A stretch of DNA of 64,000 bases from Halomicrobium sp. LC1Hm (GTDB taxonomy: Archaea; Halobacteriota; Halobacteria; Halobacteriales; Haloarculaceae). Of the stretch, positions 17,548 through 24,644 are shown one piece after another (position 1 is the stretch's first letter; each line of letters opens with the position of its first letter). The notes beneath the pieces were generated by a model. It saw nothing but the letters and a program-made list of their open reading frames with translations, was not told the DNA's origin and ran no database searches. The stretch spans positions 1,240,001-1,304,000 of the forward strand of contig NZ_CP044129.1 in assembly GCF_009617995.1 (NCBI RefSeq). Reading direction: 5' to 3'. A program made the translations under genes and the position numbers.

Positions 17548-17961
17548 ATGGGTGCCGAGCATCACGACGACCAGTTAGCTGCTGTGGAGTTCGACGAGGA
17601 GCTGTCGTCGTCGTCGGTGACCGAGACGACGGTCTCCGTCGACGAGCTCTTCGATGTCCTCGCACGCCCCGCGAACCGATACGTCTTGACGTATCTCCTG
17701 CGGGACGAGGGACCGGTCTACGCACACGAACTGGTCGAATACATCATCGACGAGACCGATCCGCCCGAGGGCCTCTCGGAGCGGGAGTATCGTGGCCAGA
17801 TCGACTCGCGACTGCTCCACGTCTCGCTGCCCAAACTCGAAGACGTGGGACTGATCGAGTTCGACGGTCGCCGACAACGAATCTCCGAGACCGACGAGAC
17901 GACGGCCGCACTGCCGTACCTCCGCTTTGCACTCGTCCAGCAGCGAAGTCACGACGACTAA
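17548..17961 (+). CDS. DUF7344 winged-helix protein (soluble)
   Basis: 137 residues. ELFDVLARPANRYVLTYLLRD and YRGQIDSRLLHVSLPKLEDVGLIEFDGRRQRI are the DUF7344 winged helix. There is no membrane segment and the N-terminus is strongly acidic. GGAGAT and an AT-rich run (ATATTATATA) lie directly before the ATG, so this start may use ribosome binding rather than a leaderless mRNA. It lies just upstream of the diacetamido-sugar operon and is a candidate local regulator. Confidence 0.75.
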   Translation: MGAEHHDDQLAAVEFDEELSSSSVTETTVSVDELFDVLARPANRYVLTYLLRDEGPVYAHELVEYIIDETDPPEGLSEREYRGQIDSRLLHVSLPKLEDVGLIEFDGRRQRISETDETTAALPYLRFALVQQRSHDD

Positions 17962-18196
17962 TACGGATCGCTGTCCCCGTTTTTCCGGTCGACCTGGACC
18001 GGTGCAACTGTTCGCACGGGACTGTCTGTGCGGACCCTGGCGGCGACAGGATCGCGGCCGCCTCCAACAGCGATTGCCGACGACACGAGCGACGAGGCGT
18101 CTCCTCTCGGGGCCGACGACGCCGGTCTCTCCGAGACAGGTGCTCCCTTACGGATTCATCGCGCGGCTAACCAGTACCCTTCCTTCCTATCATCTC

Positions 18197-18204
18197 TATA
18201 ACAA
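18197..18204 (+). promoter_or_regulatory. TATAACAA promoter box of the Wlb-like operon
   Basis: TATAACAA, one base from CATAACAA, lies 52 nt before the ATG at 18257. At TATA distance the transcript would start near 18230, giving a leader of about 26 nt. A four-codon GTG ORF (18246-18260) ends in ATGA over the real start; this may be chance. Confidence 0.4.
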
Positions 18205-18256
18205 AGGCGTCTGTCGCGGAGTGACCTGACGAACACTGGCCCTCAGTGTGGATACT

Positions 18257-18838
18257 ATGACAAATGCGAGAATCGGTGACGGGAGTTACGTAGCACCGGA
18301 GGCCGTCGTGGGTCGCGACGAGGACGCGGAGACGACCCCACGACTCGGCGAGAACGCAACGATTCGGTCGGGGACCGTGATATACGGCGACGTGACGATC
18401 GGCGACGACTTCTCGACCGGGCACAACGCCCTCGTTCGGGACGGCACGGTCGCGGGCGACGACGTGCTCGTCGGGACCAACACGGTCGTCGACGGCGACG
18501 TGACGATCGGCTCGCACGTCAGCCTCCAGACCGGCGTGTACGTCCCACCGGAGACGACGATCGGCGACGAGGTCTTCCTGGGCCCGCACGCGACGGTCAC
18601 GAACGACAACTACCCGATCCGCTCGGCGAGCGAACTCGACGGCGTCACGATCGAGGAGCACGTCTCGATCGGGGCCAACGCGACCCTCCTGCCCGGCGTG
18701 ACGATCGGTGCGGGATCGTTCGTCGCCGCCGGGGCCGTCGTCACGGCCGACGTTCCGCCCGAGACGCTCGTCGTCGGTGCGCCCGGCCGACACGAGGAAC
18801 TGCCCGACTCAGTTCAGGGAGGGAACCGGATCGAATGA
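18257..18838 (+). CDS. Hexapeptide-repeat N-acetyltransferase (WbpD/WlbB type)
   Basis: 193 residues made almost entirely of left-handed beta-helix hexapeptide repeats (IRSGTVIYGDVTIGDD, VGTNTVVDGDVTIGSHV, IGANATLLPGVTIGAGSFV). The family transfers acetyl from acetyl-CoA; TNDNYPIRS resembles the catalytic turn of the sugar N-acetyltransferases. Its stop overlaps the aminotransferase start (ATGA). With the aminotransferase and oxidoreductase that follow it fits WbpD/WlbB, which acetylates the 3-amino group of UDP-GlcNAc3NA. The in-frame GTG 18248 is a less likely start. Confidence 0.8.
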   Translation: MTNARIGDGSYVAPEAVVGRDEDAETTPRLGENATIRSGTVIYGDVTIGDDFSTGHNALVRDGTVAGDDVLVGTNTVVDGDVTIGSHVSLQTGVYVPPETTIGDEVFLGPHATVTNDNYPIRSASELDGVTIEEHVSIGANATLLPGVTIGAGSFVAAGAVVTADVPPETLVVGAPGRHEELPDSVQGGNRIE

Positions 18839-19950
18839 GCTCTCAGATCAACCTCGACGGGGTCTCGCTGGCCGACCCGGTCGTCGAGGACCGCGAACAG
18901 CGCCGCGTCCGGTCGGTCCTCGAAAGCGGGCACCTCGCGGCCGGCAGCGAGGTCGCGGCCTTCGAATCGGCCTTCGCGGACTACTGTGGGACCGACCACG
19001 CCGTCGCCACCAGCAACGGGACGACCGCGCTCCACGCGGCGCTCGCGGCGCTCGACATCGGTGAGGGCGACCGCGTGCTCACCACGCCCCTCTCCTTCGT
19101 CGCGACGGCCAACGCGATCCGGATGGTCGGCGCAGAGCCGGTCTTCGCCGACGTGGACCCCGACTCGTACAACCTCGATCCCGAGGCCGCCAGCGAGCGC
19201 GTCGACGCCCTCGACGGCGACGTCGACGCCATCATGCCGGTCCACCTCTACGGGCTCCCCGCCGAGATGGACCGGTTCAGAGCGCTGGCCGACGCCTGCG
19301 ACGCGACGCTCGTCGAGGACGCCGCCCAGGCCCACGGGGCCACCTACCGCGGCGAGCCGGTCGGATCGCTGGGTGACGCGGGCTGTTTCTCCTTCTATCC
19401 GACCAAGAACATGACGACCGGCGAGGGCGGGATGGTCGTCACCGACGACGACGCGGTCGCTCGTCGGCTCCGCTCGTTCATCAACCACGGGCGCGACCCC
19501 GAGGACGGCTCCGTCCACCGCTCGGTCGGCCACAACTTCCGAATGACTGACATCGCGGCAGCCATCGGACGGGCACAGCTGGAGCGGCTACCCGACTTCG
19601 TCGAGTCCCGGCGTGCGAACGCTCGGCGACTCTCCGCGGGGATCGACGCGGCCTCGATCACGACGCCGACGGAGGCGGCGTACAAGCGCCACTCGTATCA
19701 CCAGTACACCGTCCGCTCGTCCGATCGGGACGCGCTGGCGTCCGATCTCGAACGAGTCGGGATCGACACCGGCGTCTACTACCCGACGCCGATCCACGAA
19801 CAGCCAGCCTACGACGACGTGGAGTCGTCACTTCCCGTCGCAGAGCGACTGACACGGGAGGTCCTCTCCGTGCCCGTCCACCCCTCGCTGGCGACCGAGA
19901 CGGTCGAAACGATCGCGACTGCGATCAACACGGTGGTCGACGATGAGTGA
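18835..19950 (+). CDS. DegT/DnrJ/EryC1/StrS aminotransferase (WbpE/WlbC type)
   Basis: 371 residues. The PLP-dependent sugar aminotransferase motifs are present: SNGTTALHAAL, VLTTPLSFVATANAI, VEDAAQAHGATY and FSFYPTKNMTTGEGGMV, with the Schiff-base Lys in TKN at about residue 189. It would transfer an amino group, usually from glutamate, to a 3-keto UDP-sugar. It overlaps both neighbours (ATGA with the acetyltransferase, 8 bp with the oxidoreductase), so the three are one translationally coupled unit. Confidence 0.9.
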   Translation: MSSQINLDGVSLADPVVEDREQRRVRSVLESGHLAAGSEVAAFESAFADYCGTDHAVATSNGTTALHAALAALDIGEGDRVLTTPLSFVATANAIRMVGAEPVFADVDPDSYNLDPEAASERVDALDGDVDAIMPVHLYGLPAEMDRFRALADACDATLVEDAAQAHGATYRGEPVGSLGDAGCFSFYPTKNMTTGEGGMVVTDDDAVARRLRSFINHGRDPEDGSVHRSVGHNFRMTDIAAAIGRAQLERLPDFVESRRANARRLSAGIDAASITTPTEAAYKRHSYHQYTVRSSDRDALASDLERVGIDTGVYYPTPIHEQPAYDDVESSLPVAERLTREVLSVPVHPSLATETVETIATAINTVVDDE

Positions 19951-20926
19951 GAACGGCAGCCTCAGGACCGGCGTCGTCGGCGTGGGTAACATGGGTCGCC
20001 ACCACGCCCGCGTCTACGCACAGAACCGCGCCGTCTCGCTGGTCGGCATCGCCGACGCCGACGAGGCAACGGCCCGCGAGGTGGCCGACGACTACGACAC
20101 GACCGCCATGTCGACCGACGAGCTGCTCGACGTCGTCGACGCCGTCACGATCGCCGTCCCGACCCGGTACCACGACGACCTCGTCGGGCGGGCGCTTGAC
20201 GCCGGTGTCCACGTCCTCGTCGAGAAGCCGTTCGTGAAGGACCTCGCCGACGGCGAGGCGCTGGTCGAACGCGCCGCCGCCGAGAACCTCGTCCTCCAGG
20301 TCGGCCACATCGAGCGATTCAATCCCGCCATCCGAACCCTGACGGAGGTCCTGGCCGACCACGAGGTGCTCGCGGTCGAGGCCCGGCGGCTCGGTCCGCC
20401 GGTCGATCGGGACACGACCGACACGGTCACGATGGACCTGATGGTCCACGACCTCGACGTGACCCTCTCACTGCTCGACAGCGGCGTCAGGAGCGTCGAC
20501 GCGGCCGGCACCTGCAACGGCCAGCACGTCACCGCACAGCTCTCTTTCGAGGACGACACGGTCGCCCAGTTCAGCGCCAGCAGAGTGACCCAGCAGAAGG
20601 TCCGGCAGCTGGCGGTGACGACCCGCGACGCGCGGATCACCGTCGACTACGCCGACCAGGACGTGCGAATCCACCGCCACTCCGTGCCGGCCTACGTCGA
20701 GAACGACGGCGACGTTCGGTACCGCCACGAGAGCGTCATCGAACAGCCGACCGTCGCCAACGGCGAGCCGCTGGTGACGGAACTGGACGCGTTCGTCGAG
20801 GCGGTGGTGACCGACAGCGAGCCGGTCGTCTCCGGCACGGACGGTCTGCGCGCCCTCGAACTCATCGACGAGATCGACGCACAGGTGTCGACCGAACTGG
20901 ACGCCACTGCCCAGCAGTCCCGCTAA
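19943..20926 (+). CDS. Gfo/Idh/MocA oxidoreductase (WbpB/WlbA type)
   Basis: 327 residues. The Rossmann motif GVVGVGNMGRHHARVY binds NAD(P), HVLVEKPFV carries the conserved catalytic-region Lys, and VGHIERFNPAI is typical of this family, especially UDP-GlcNAcA 3-dehydrogenases and related enzymes. Predicted to oxidise C3 of the uronic acid to give the 3-keto substrate for the adjacent aminotransferase. It overlaps the aminotransferase gene by 8 bp. The order acetyltransferase, aminotransferase, oxidoreductase supports the Wlb assignment. Confidence 0.85.
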   Translation: MSENGSLRTGVVGVGNMGRHHARVYAQNRAVSLVGIADADEATAREVADDYDTTAMSTDELLDVVDAVTIAVPTRYHDDLVGRALDAGVHVLVEKPFVKDLADGEALVERAAAENLVLQVGHIERFNPAIRTLTEVLADHEVLAVEARRLGPPVDRDTTDTVTMDLMVHDLDVTLSLLDSGVRSVDAAGTCNGQHVTAQLSFEDDTVAQFSASRVTQQKVRQLAVTTRDARITVDYADQDVRIHRHSVPAYVENDGDVRYRHESVIEQPTVANGEPLVTELDAFVEAVVTDSEPVVSGTDGLRALELIDEIDAQVSTELDATAQQSR

Positions 20927-20997
20927 CCGAGTGTGAGACGACTATGATACTGTCCCGCCAGTGTGTCGGTCCCGGTCCACCGAGCGCTGTCCGCACG

Positions 20998-21004
20998 GAG
21001 GTGA
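20998..21004 (+). promoter_or_regulatory. Strong Shine-Dalgarno site for the deacetylase
   Basis: GGAGGTG ends 4 nt before ATG 21009 and, with the following A, complements the 16S 3' end (ATCACCTCC) seen at about 35848-35856. It decides the start of the polysaccharide deacetylase. Confidence 0.7.
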
Positions 21005-21008
21005 GCGG

Positions 21009-21938
21009 ATGGGCTCGGTCGTGATCTCCGTCGACGCAGAACTCGGCTGGGGCTTTCACGACGTGTCGGGCCACTCGGAGCGACTGGCGGCCGCCCGCGT
21101 CGGCTGGAAGCGACTCGCCGGGCTCTGCTCGGAGTACGAGATCCCCGCGACGTGGGCGGTCGTCGGCCACCTGTTGCTCACCGACTGCGACGGCCGCCAC
21201 GAGAACCACCCTCGCGGCCCGGAGTGGTTCCGGTGTGAACGCGACCGCTGGGCTGACCGTCCGAGCATGCGGTACGGTCCCCACCTCGTCGCCGACGTGG
21301 CGGCGGACCCGGTCGGCCACGAGATCGGCTGTCACACGTTCTCGCACGTCCTCTTCGGAGCGGACGACACGACGGCCGCGACCGCTCGGGCCGAGATCGA
21401 GGCGTGTCTCGACGCGACCAGCGCGACCGACTACTCGCTTCGCTCGTTCGTCTTTCCGCGCAACAGCGTGGGCCACCGCGACCTGCTCGCCGAGTACGAC
21501 TTCGACTGCTATCGCGGTGTCGCCCCGGAGGAACGGACGCCGCTGAACAAACTCCGCGAAGCGACCGTCGGCGAACCCGAGCCACGGCTCGTCACACCCA
21601 CCGTCGACGAGCACGGGCTGGTCGACATCCCGGCGTCGCTGTACCTCTTTTCGTTCGAGGGCCGACCCCGGCGACTCCTGACGACGGTCTTCGAGGACCC
21701 GATCGTCCAGTACGCCCGTCGCGGGATCGACGCCGCGGCCCGCCGAGACGGCGTCTTCCACATGTGGCTCCACCCCAACAACCTCGTCGGTCGCCCGGAG
21801 ATCGAACGCATGCGAGCGATCTTCGACTACCTCGACGAGCGTCGCGCCGACCTCGCGATCGAGACGATGGGCGAGGTCGCCGCCCGAGTCGACCGCGCGG
21901 ATCCGCCGACGCCGGGCCACTCTCCCGATGGCGTTTAG
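21009..21938 (+). CDS. Polysaccharide deacetylase family protein
   Basis: 309 residues. ISVDAELGWGF has the catalytic Asp of the NodB homology domain, EIGCHTFSHVLF the His-x-x-x-His metal site, and FVFPRNSVGH with HMWLHPNNL the later motifs. Such enzymes remove N- or O-acetyl groups from glycans, but haloarchaeal members also resemble cytosolic allantoinase-like or undecaprenyl-linked sugar deformylases. No signal peptide, so it probably works on cytoplasmic or membrane-facing intermediates. Last in the 18257-21938 operon, 82 bp after the oxidoreductase, with its own strong ribosome-binding site. Confidence 0.8.
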   Translation: MGSVVISVDAELGWGFHDVSGHSERLAAARVGWKRLAGLCSEYEIPATWAVVGHLLLTDCDGRHENHPRGPEWFRCERDRWADRPSMRYGPHLVADVAADPVGHEIGCHTFSHVLFGADDTTAATARAEIEACLDATSATDYSLRSFVFPRNSVGHRDLLAEYDFDCYRGVAPEERTPLNKLREATVGEPEPRLVTPTVDEHGLVDIPASLYLFSFEGRPRRLLTTVFEDPIVQYARRGIDAAARRDGVFHMWLHPNNLVGRPEIERMRAIFDYLDERRADLAIETMGEVAARVDRADPPTPGHSPDGV

Positions 21939-21961
21939 CTCAGCAAACACTATAGGACGGG

Positions 21962-21969
21962 CATAACAA
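21962..21969 (+). promoter_or_regulatory. CATAACAA promoter box of the SDR epimerase
   Basis: An exact CATAACAA ends 26 nt before ATG 21996, the same spacing as at 9617-9625 and 16762-16769. The flank AACCCG after the box also matches the box at 22953-22960. Confidence 0.65.
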
Positions 21970-21995
21970 ACCCGACACGAGTGGAGTTCCTTTCC

Positions 21996-22946
21996 ATGTC
22001 TGAACCCAACCTCAGCGACAGATCGGTGCTGGTCACGGGCGGTGCCGGCTTCGTCGGCGGCCAGCTCGTCCAGACGCTCGCCCCGGACAACGACGTGACC
22101 GTTCTCGACGACCTCTCGACGGGCGAACGCGACCGCGTTCCCGACGACGTGACCTTCGTCCACGGCGACGTACGCGACCAGCGCAAGCTCAAACAGGAGA
22201 TCGAGGCGGCAGACGTCGTCTTCCACGAGGCGGCCGTCGTCGGCGTCCCGGCCTCGCTGCGGGATCCGCCTCGGAGCAACCACGTCAACACCGGCGCGAC
22301 CGTCCAGTTGCTCGACTACGCTCGCCAGTACGACACGCGGGTCGTTCTCGCCTCCAGCGCCGCGATCTACGGTGAGCCCGAGTCGGTCCCGATCGGAGAG
22401 GATCACCCCCTCGAACCGACCTCGCCGTACGGCGTCGACAAGCTCGCGGTCGATCACTACGCCCGCGTGTTCGCCCAGCAGTACGATCTCCCGGTCGTCC
22501 CGCTGCGCTACTTCAACATCTACGGGCCGCGGACTGGCCCCAACCCCTACAGTGCCGTCGTCGACGTCTTCCTCGAACAGGCTCGAAACGGCGAGCCGAT
22601 CACGGTCCACGGCACCGGCGAGCAGACCCGCGACTTCGTCCACGTCGACGACGTGGTCCAGGCGAACCTCCGGGCCGCGACCACCGACGAGGTCGGCGTG
22701 GCCTACAACGTCGGCACCGGCTCGTCGGTCTCGATCGCGGAGCTCGCCGAGCTGATCCGGGCGGCGACGGACAGCGACTCCCCGATCACACACACCGACG
22801 AGCGGCCGGGCGACATCAGCGACAGCGAGGCGGACATCTCCCGCGCACGCGAGCGACTCGGCTACGAGCCGACGGTCGATCTCCGCTCGGGTATCGACCG
22901 GCTCGTCGACGCGGCCGCCCCGGCGGATCCTCCTTCCTCGTCGTAG
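21996..22946 (+). CDS. NAD-dependent epimerase/dehydratase (extended SDR, UDP-sugar 4-epimerase-like)
   Basis: 316 residues. VLVTGGAGFVGGQLV is the NAD-binding GxxGxxG. LASSAAIYG supplies the catalytic Ser/Thr and SPYGVDKLAVDHY the Tyr-x-x-x-Lys pair. RYFNIYGPRTGPNPYSAV and GTGEQTRDFVHVDDVV are typical of GalE/WbpP-like C4 epimerases. Predicted to make UDP-Gal, UDP-GalNAc or the uronic acid equivalent from the Glc series. ATG 21996 is 26 nt after the promoter box; monocistronic or read with the GT2 gene that follows after its own box. Confidence 0.9.
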   Translation: MSEPNLSDRSVLVTGGAGFVGGQLVQTLAPDNDVTVLDDLSTGERDRVPDDVTFVHGDVRDQRKLKQEIEAADVVFHEAAVVGVPASLRDPPRSNHVNTGATVQLLDYARQYDTRVVLASSAAIYGEPESVPIGEDHPLEPTSPYGVDKLAVDHYARVFAQQYDLPVVPLRYFNIYGPRTGPNPYSAVVDVFLEQARNGEPITVHGTGEQTRDFVHVDDVVQANLRAATTDEVGVAYNVGTGSSVSIAELAELIRAATDSDSPITHTDERPGDISDSEADISRARERLGYEPTVDLRSGIDRLVDAAAPADPPSSS

Positions 22947-22952
22947 CGCGTC

Positions 22953-22960
22953 CATAACAA
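22953..22960 (+). promoter_or_regulatory. CATAACAA promoter box of the GT2 (DPM-like) gene
   Basis: An exact CATAACAA begins 6 bp after the SDR stop. It is 55 nt before ATG 23016, implying a leader of roughly 25-30 nt, and 31 nt before an in-frame TTG at 22992. Confidence 0.5.
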
Positions 22961-23015
22961 ACCCGTCTCGCCGGGAAGAGAGAGTCACCGATTGCTGCAC
23001 GGACTTTCAGCAGAC

Positions 23016-23999
23016 ATGTTCAACGGACACTCTCTCAGCGTCGTCGTACCGGCATACAACGAGGAAGCACACGTCGGCGAAGTCATCGACACCCTCCCGG
23101 ACTGTGTCGACCGGGCGTACGTCGTCGACGACTGCTCGACGGACGACACCTGGTCGGTTATCCAGTCACACGTTCCCGCCCGCGAACGCTCTCGGTCGCG
23201 AGCACGCGCGGACGGCGGCGAGGCGGCACAGACGGTCGTCCCGATCCGCCACGAGCGAAATCGCGGCGTCGGTGGCGCGATCAAGACCGGCTACCTCGCG
23301 GCGATCCGGGACGGCACGGACATCGTCGCCGTGATGGGCGGCGACGGGCAGATGGACCCGGACCTGCTGCCCGACATCGTCGCGCCGGTGGCCGACGGCC
23401 GAGCCGCCTACGCGAAGGGGAATCGGCTGTGTTCGTCGTCGGACCGTTCGTCGATGCCGACCTTCCGGCAGGCGGGCAACCGCATGCTCTCGGCGCTGAC
23501 GCGACTCGCGTCGGGGTACTGGGGGATCGGCGACCCGCAGAACGGGTACACCGCCGCCTCCACGGCGGCGCTCGAACGCAGCGGCGTCGACGAGATGTAC
23601 GAGTTCTACGGCTACTGCAACGACCTGCTGGTCAAGCTCAACGTCGCGGACTGTCGGGTCGCCGACGTGCCGATGCCCGCCGAGTACGGCGACGAGACCA
23701 GCCACATCGACCTCCGGACGTACGTGCCTCGCGTCTCCGGTATGCTGGCTCGGAACTTCTTCTGGCGGCTCCGCCGATACGCCAGCGACGTCAGTCCGGC
23801 GATCCCGGCGGGCTATCTGGGCGGGATCGCGCTTTCCGTCCCCAGCCTGGCGGGCGTCCTGTTCGCGCTGCTGGCGGGTAACAGCGGCTTACTCGCTCTC
23901 TCGTCGGTGGTCCTCCTCGTCGCGACCGTGGCTCTGGTGGCCGGCGTCGCGCTCGACCGCAGGCACAACGACGAGCTGGCTATCGTCGCCGATAACTGA
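23016..23999 (+). CDS. GT2 family glycosyltransferase, dolichol-phosphate sugar synthase-like
   Basis: 327 residues. LSVVVPAYNEEAHVGEVI is the GT2 donor-binding start. VVDDCSTDDT and MGGDGQMDPDLL provide the two acidic motifs (DxD-like) that hold metal and nucleotide sugar. Two hydrophobic segments at the C-terminus (LGGIALSVPSLAGVLFALLA; LALSSVVLLVATVALVAGVA) anchor it. This resembles DPM/AglD/AglJ-type enzymes that load a sugar onto dolichol phosphate at the cytoplasmic face. The sugar cannot be read from sequence. Confidence 0.85.
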   Translation: MFNGHSLSVVVPAYNEEAHVGEVIDTLPDCVDRAYVVDDCSTDDTWSVIQSHVPARERSRSRARADGGEAAQTVVPIRHERNRGVGGAIKTGYLAAIRDGTDIVAVMGGDGQMDPDLLPDIVAPVADGRAAYAKGNRLCSSSDRSSMPTFRQAGNRMLSALTRLASGYWGIGDPQNGYTAASTAALERSGVDEMYEFYGYCNDLLVKLNVADCRVADVPMPAEYGDETSHIDLRTYVPRVSGMLARNFFWRLRRYASDVSPAIPAGYLGGIALSVPSLAGVLFALLAGNSGLLALSSVVLLVATVALVAGVALDRRHNDELAIVADN

Positions 24000-24189
24000 G
24001 CCCTACCGTTCGGGAGCGTCGGTAACCTCTCCTTTCGGTGTCCCTTCGGAAGACGCAACCACACCGCCACCGACTGGTAGGCAAGTCAGTCCACTTCGAC
24101 GGAACGGTTTTGTCGGTATGTACAGATTACCAGGTGTTGATGGCTCCGACACCCACCTACCTGCCCCTCCGCGGCGTGGACAGTGCGTC

Positions 24190-24270
24190 TGCTACTGTCG
24201 GCTGTCCGTCCGTGAACGATCTCGCCACCCCGAGGTGGCGAACAGCGTCACGACGTGATCGCCGACCGTA
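24190..24270. repeat. Decayed copy of the 80-bp palindrome
   Basis: GTGAACGATCTCGCCACCCC and then GAGGTGGCGAACAGCGTCAC match the core of the palindrome at 16064-16143 with few changes. The outer arms (CTACTGTCGGCTGTCCG and CGATCGCCGACCGTACG-like) pair less well, as in an old MITE copy. It fills most of the 283-bp gap before the small gene at 24283. Confidence 0.5.
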
Positions 24271-24282
24271 CGAACGACGCCG

Positions 24283-24558
24283 ATGGAGGACCAGAGGATG
24301 ACGAACGAGACGGACAACACCGACAGTGATCCGCTCGCGGACGCCGCCGCGACGTTCGCGGGAACGTCCTGGGAGGGCCGGCCGGTCGATCCGGACCTGC
24401 ACAGCGATCTGGGGTACGAACTGGTCGACTGGGAAGTCGTGCCCAACGCCCGCGACGACAAGCAGGTGTTCCTCCCGATCGAGGAGTCGATGCTCCGTGA
24501 CGAGGCGTTCATCGTCGCCGAACCGGACGCCTGCTGTGACCTCGGTACGAAGCTGTAA
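24283..24558 (+). CDS. Conserved-looking small acidic protein, unknown function
   Basis: 91 residues, strongly acidic, without membrane segments. GTSWEGRPVDPDLHSDLGYELVDWEVV and VFLPIEESMLRDEAFIVAEPDACCDLG look like a real haloarchaeal protein (balanced codon use, no low-complexity frame artefact). Paired Cys near the C-terminus could bind metal or form a redox pair, which is speculation. ATG 24298 is an alternative start. Sits between the palindrome and the convergent glmS gene; no operon partner. Confidence 0.6.
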   Translation: MEDQRMTNETDNTDSDPLADAAATFAGTSWEGRPVDPDLHSDLGYELVDWEVVPNARDDKQVFLPIEESMLRDEAFIVAEPDACCDLGTKL

Positions 24559-24644
24559 CCGACCCCTCGAACGGCGTCCGTCGCTTCGCGGTGAGTGGCT
24601 CCCCCGCTGCGACGCTCACCGGGACATCGCTACAGCCGTCTGTC

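Noticed and set aside
20862-23000. 712-codon minus-strand frame opposite the Wlb-like operon
   Set aside because: It lies antisense to three well-supported enzymes, and its composition (strings of Asp/Val/Arg) is a codon-bias shadow.
24190-24270. Palindrome read as the terminator of the GT2 gene
   Set aside because: No T-run follows, and it shares its core with the element at 16064-16143, so a mobile-element origin fits better.
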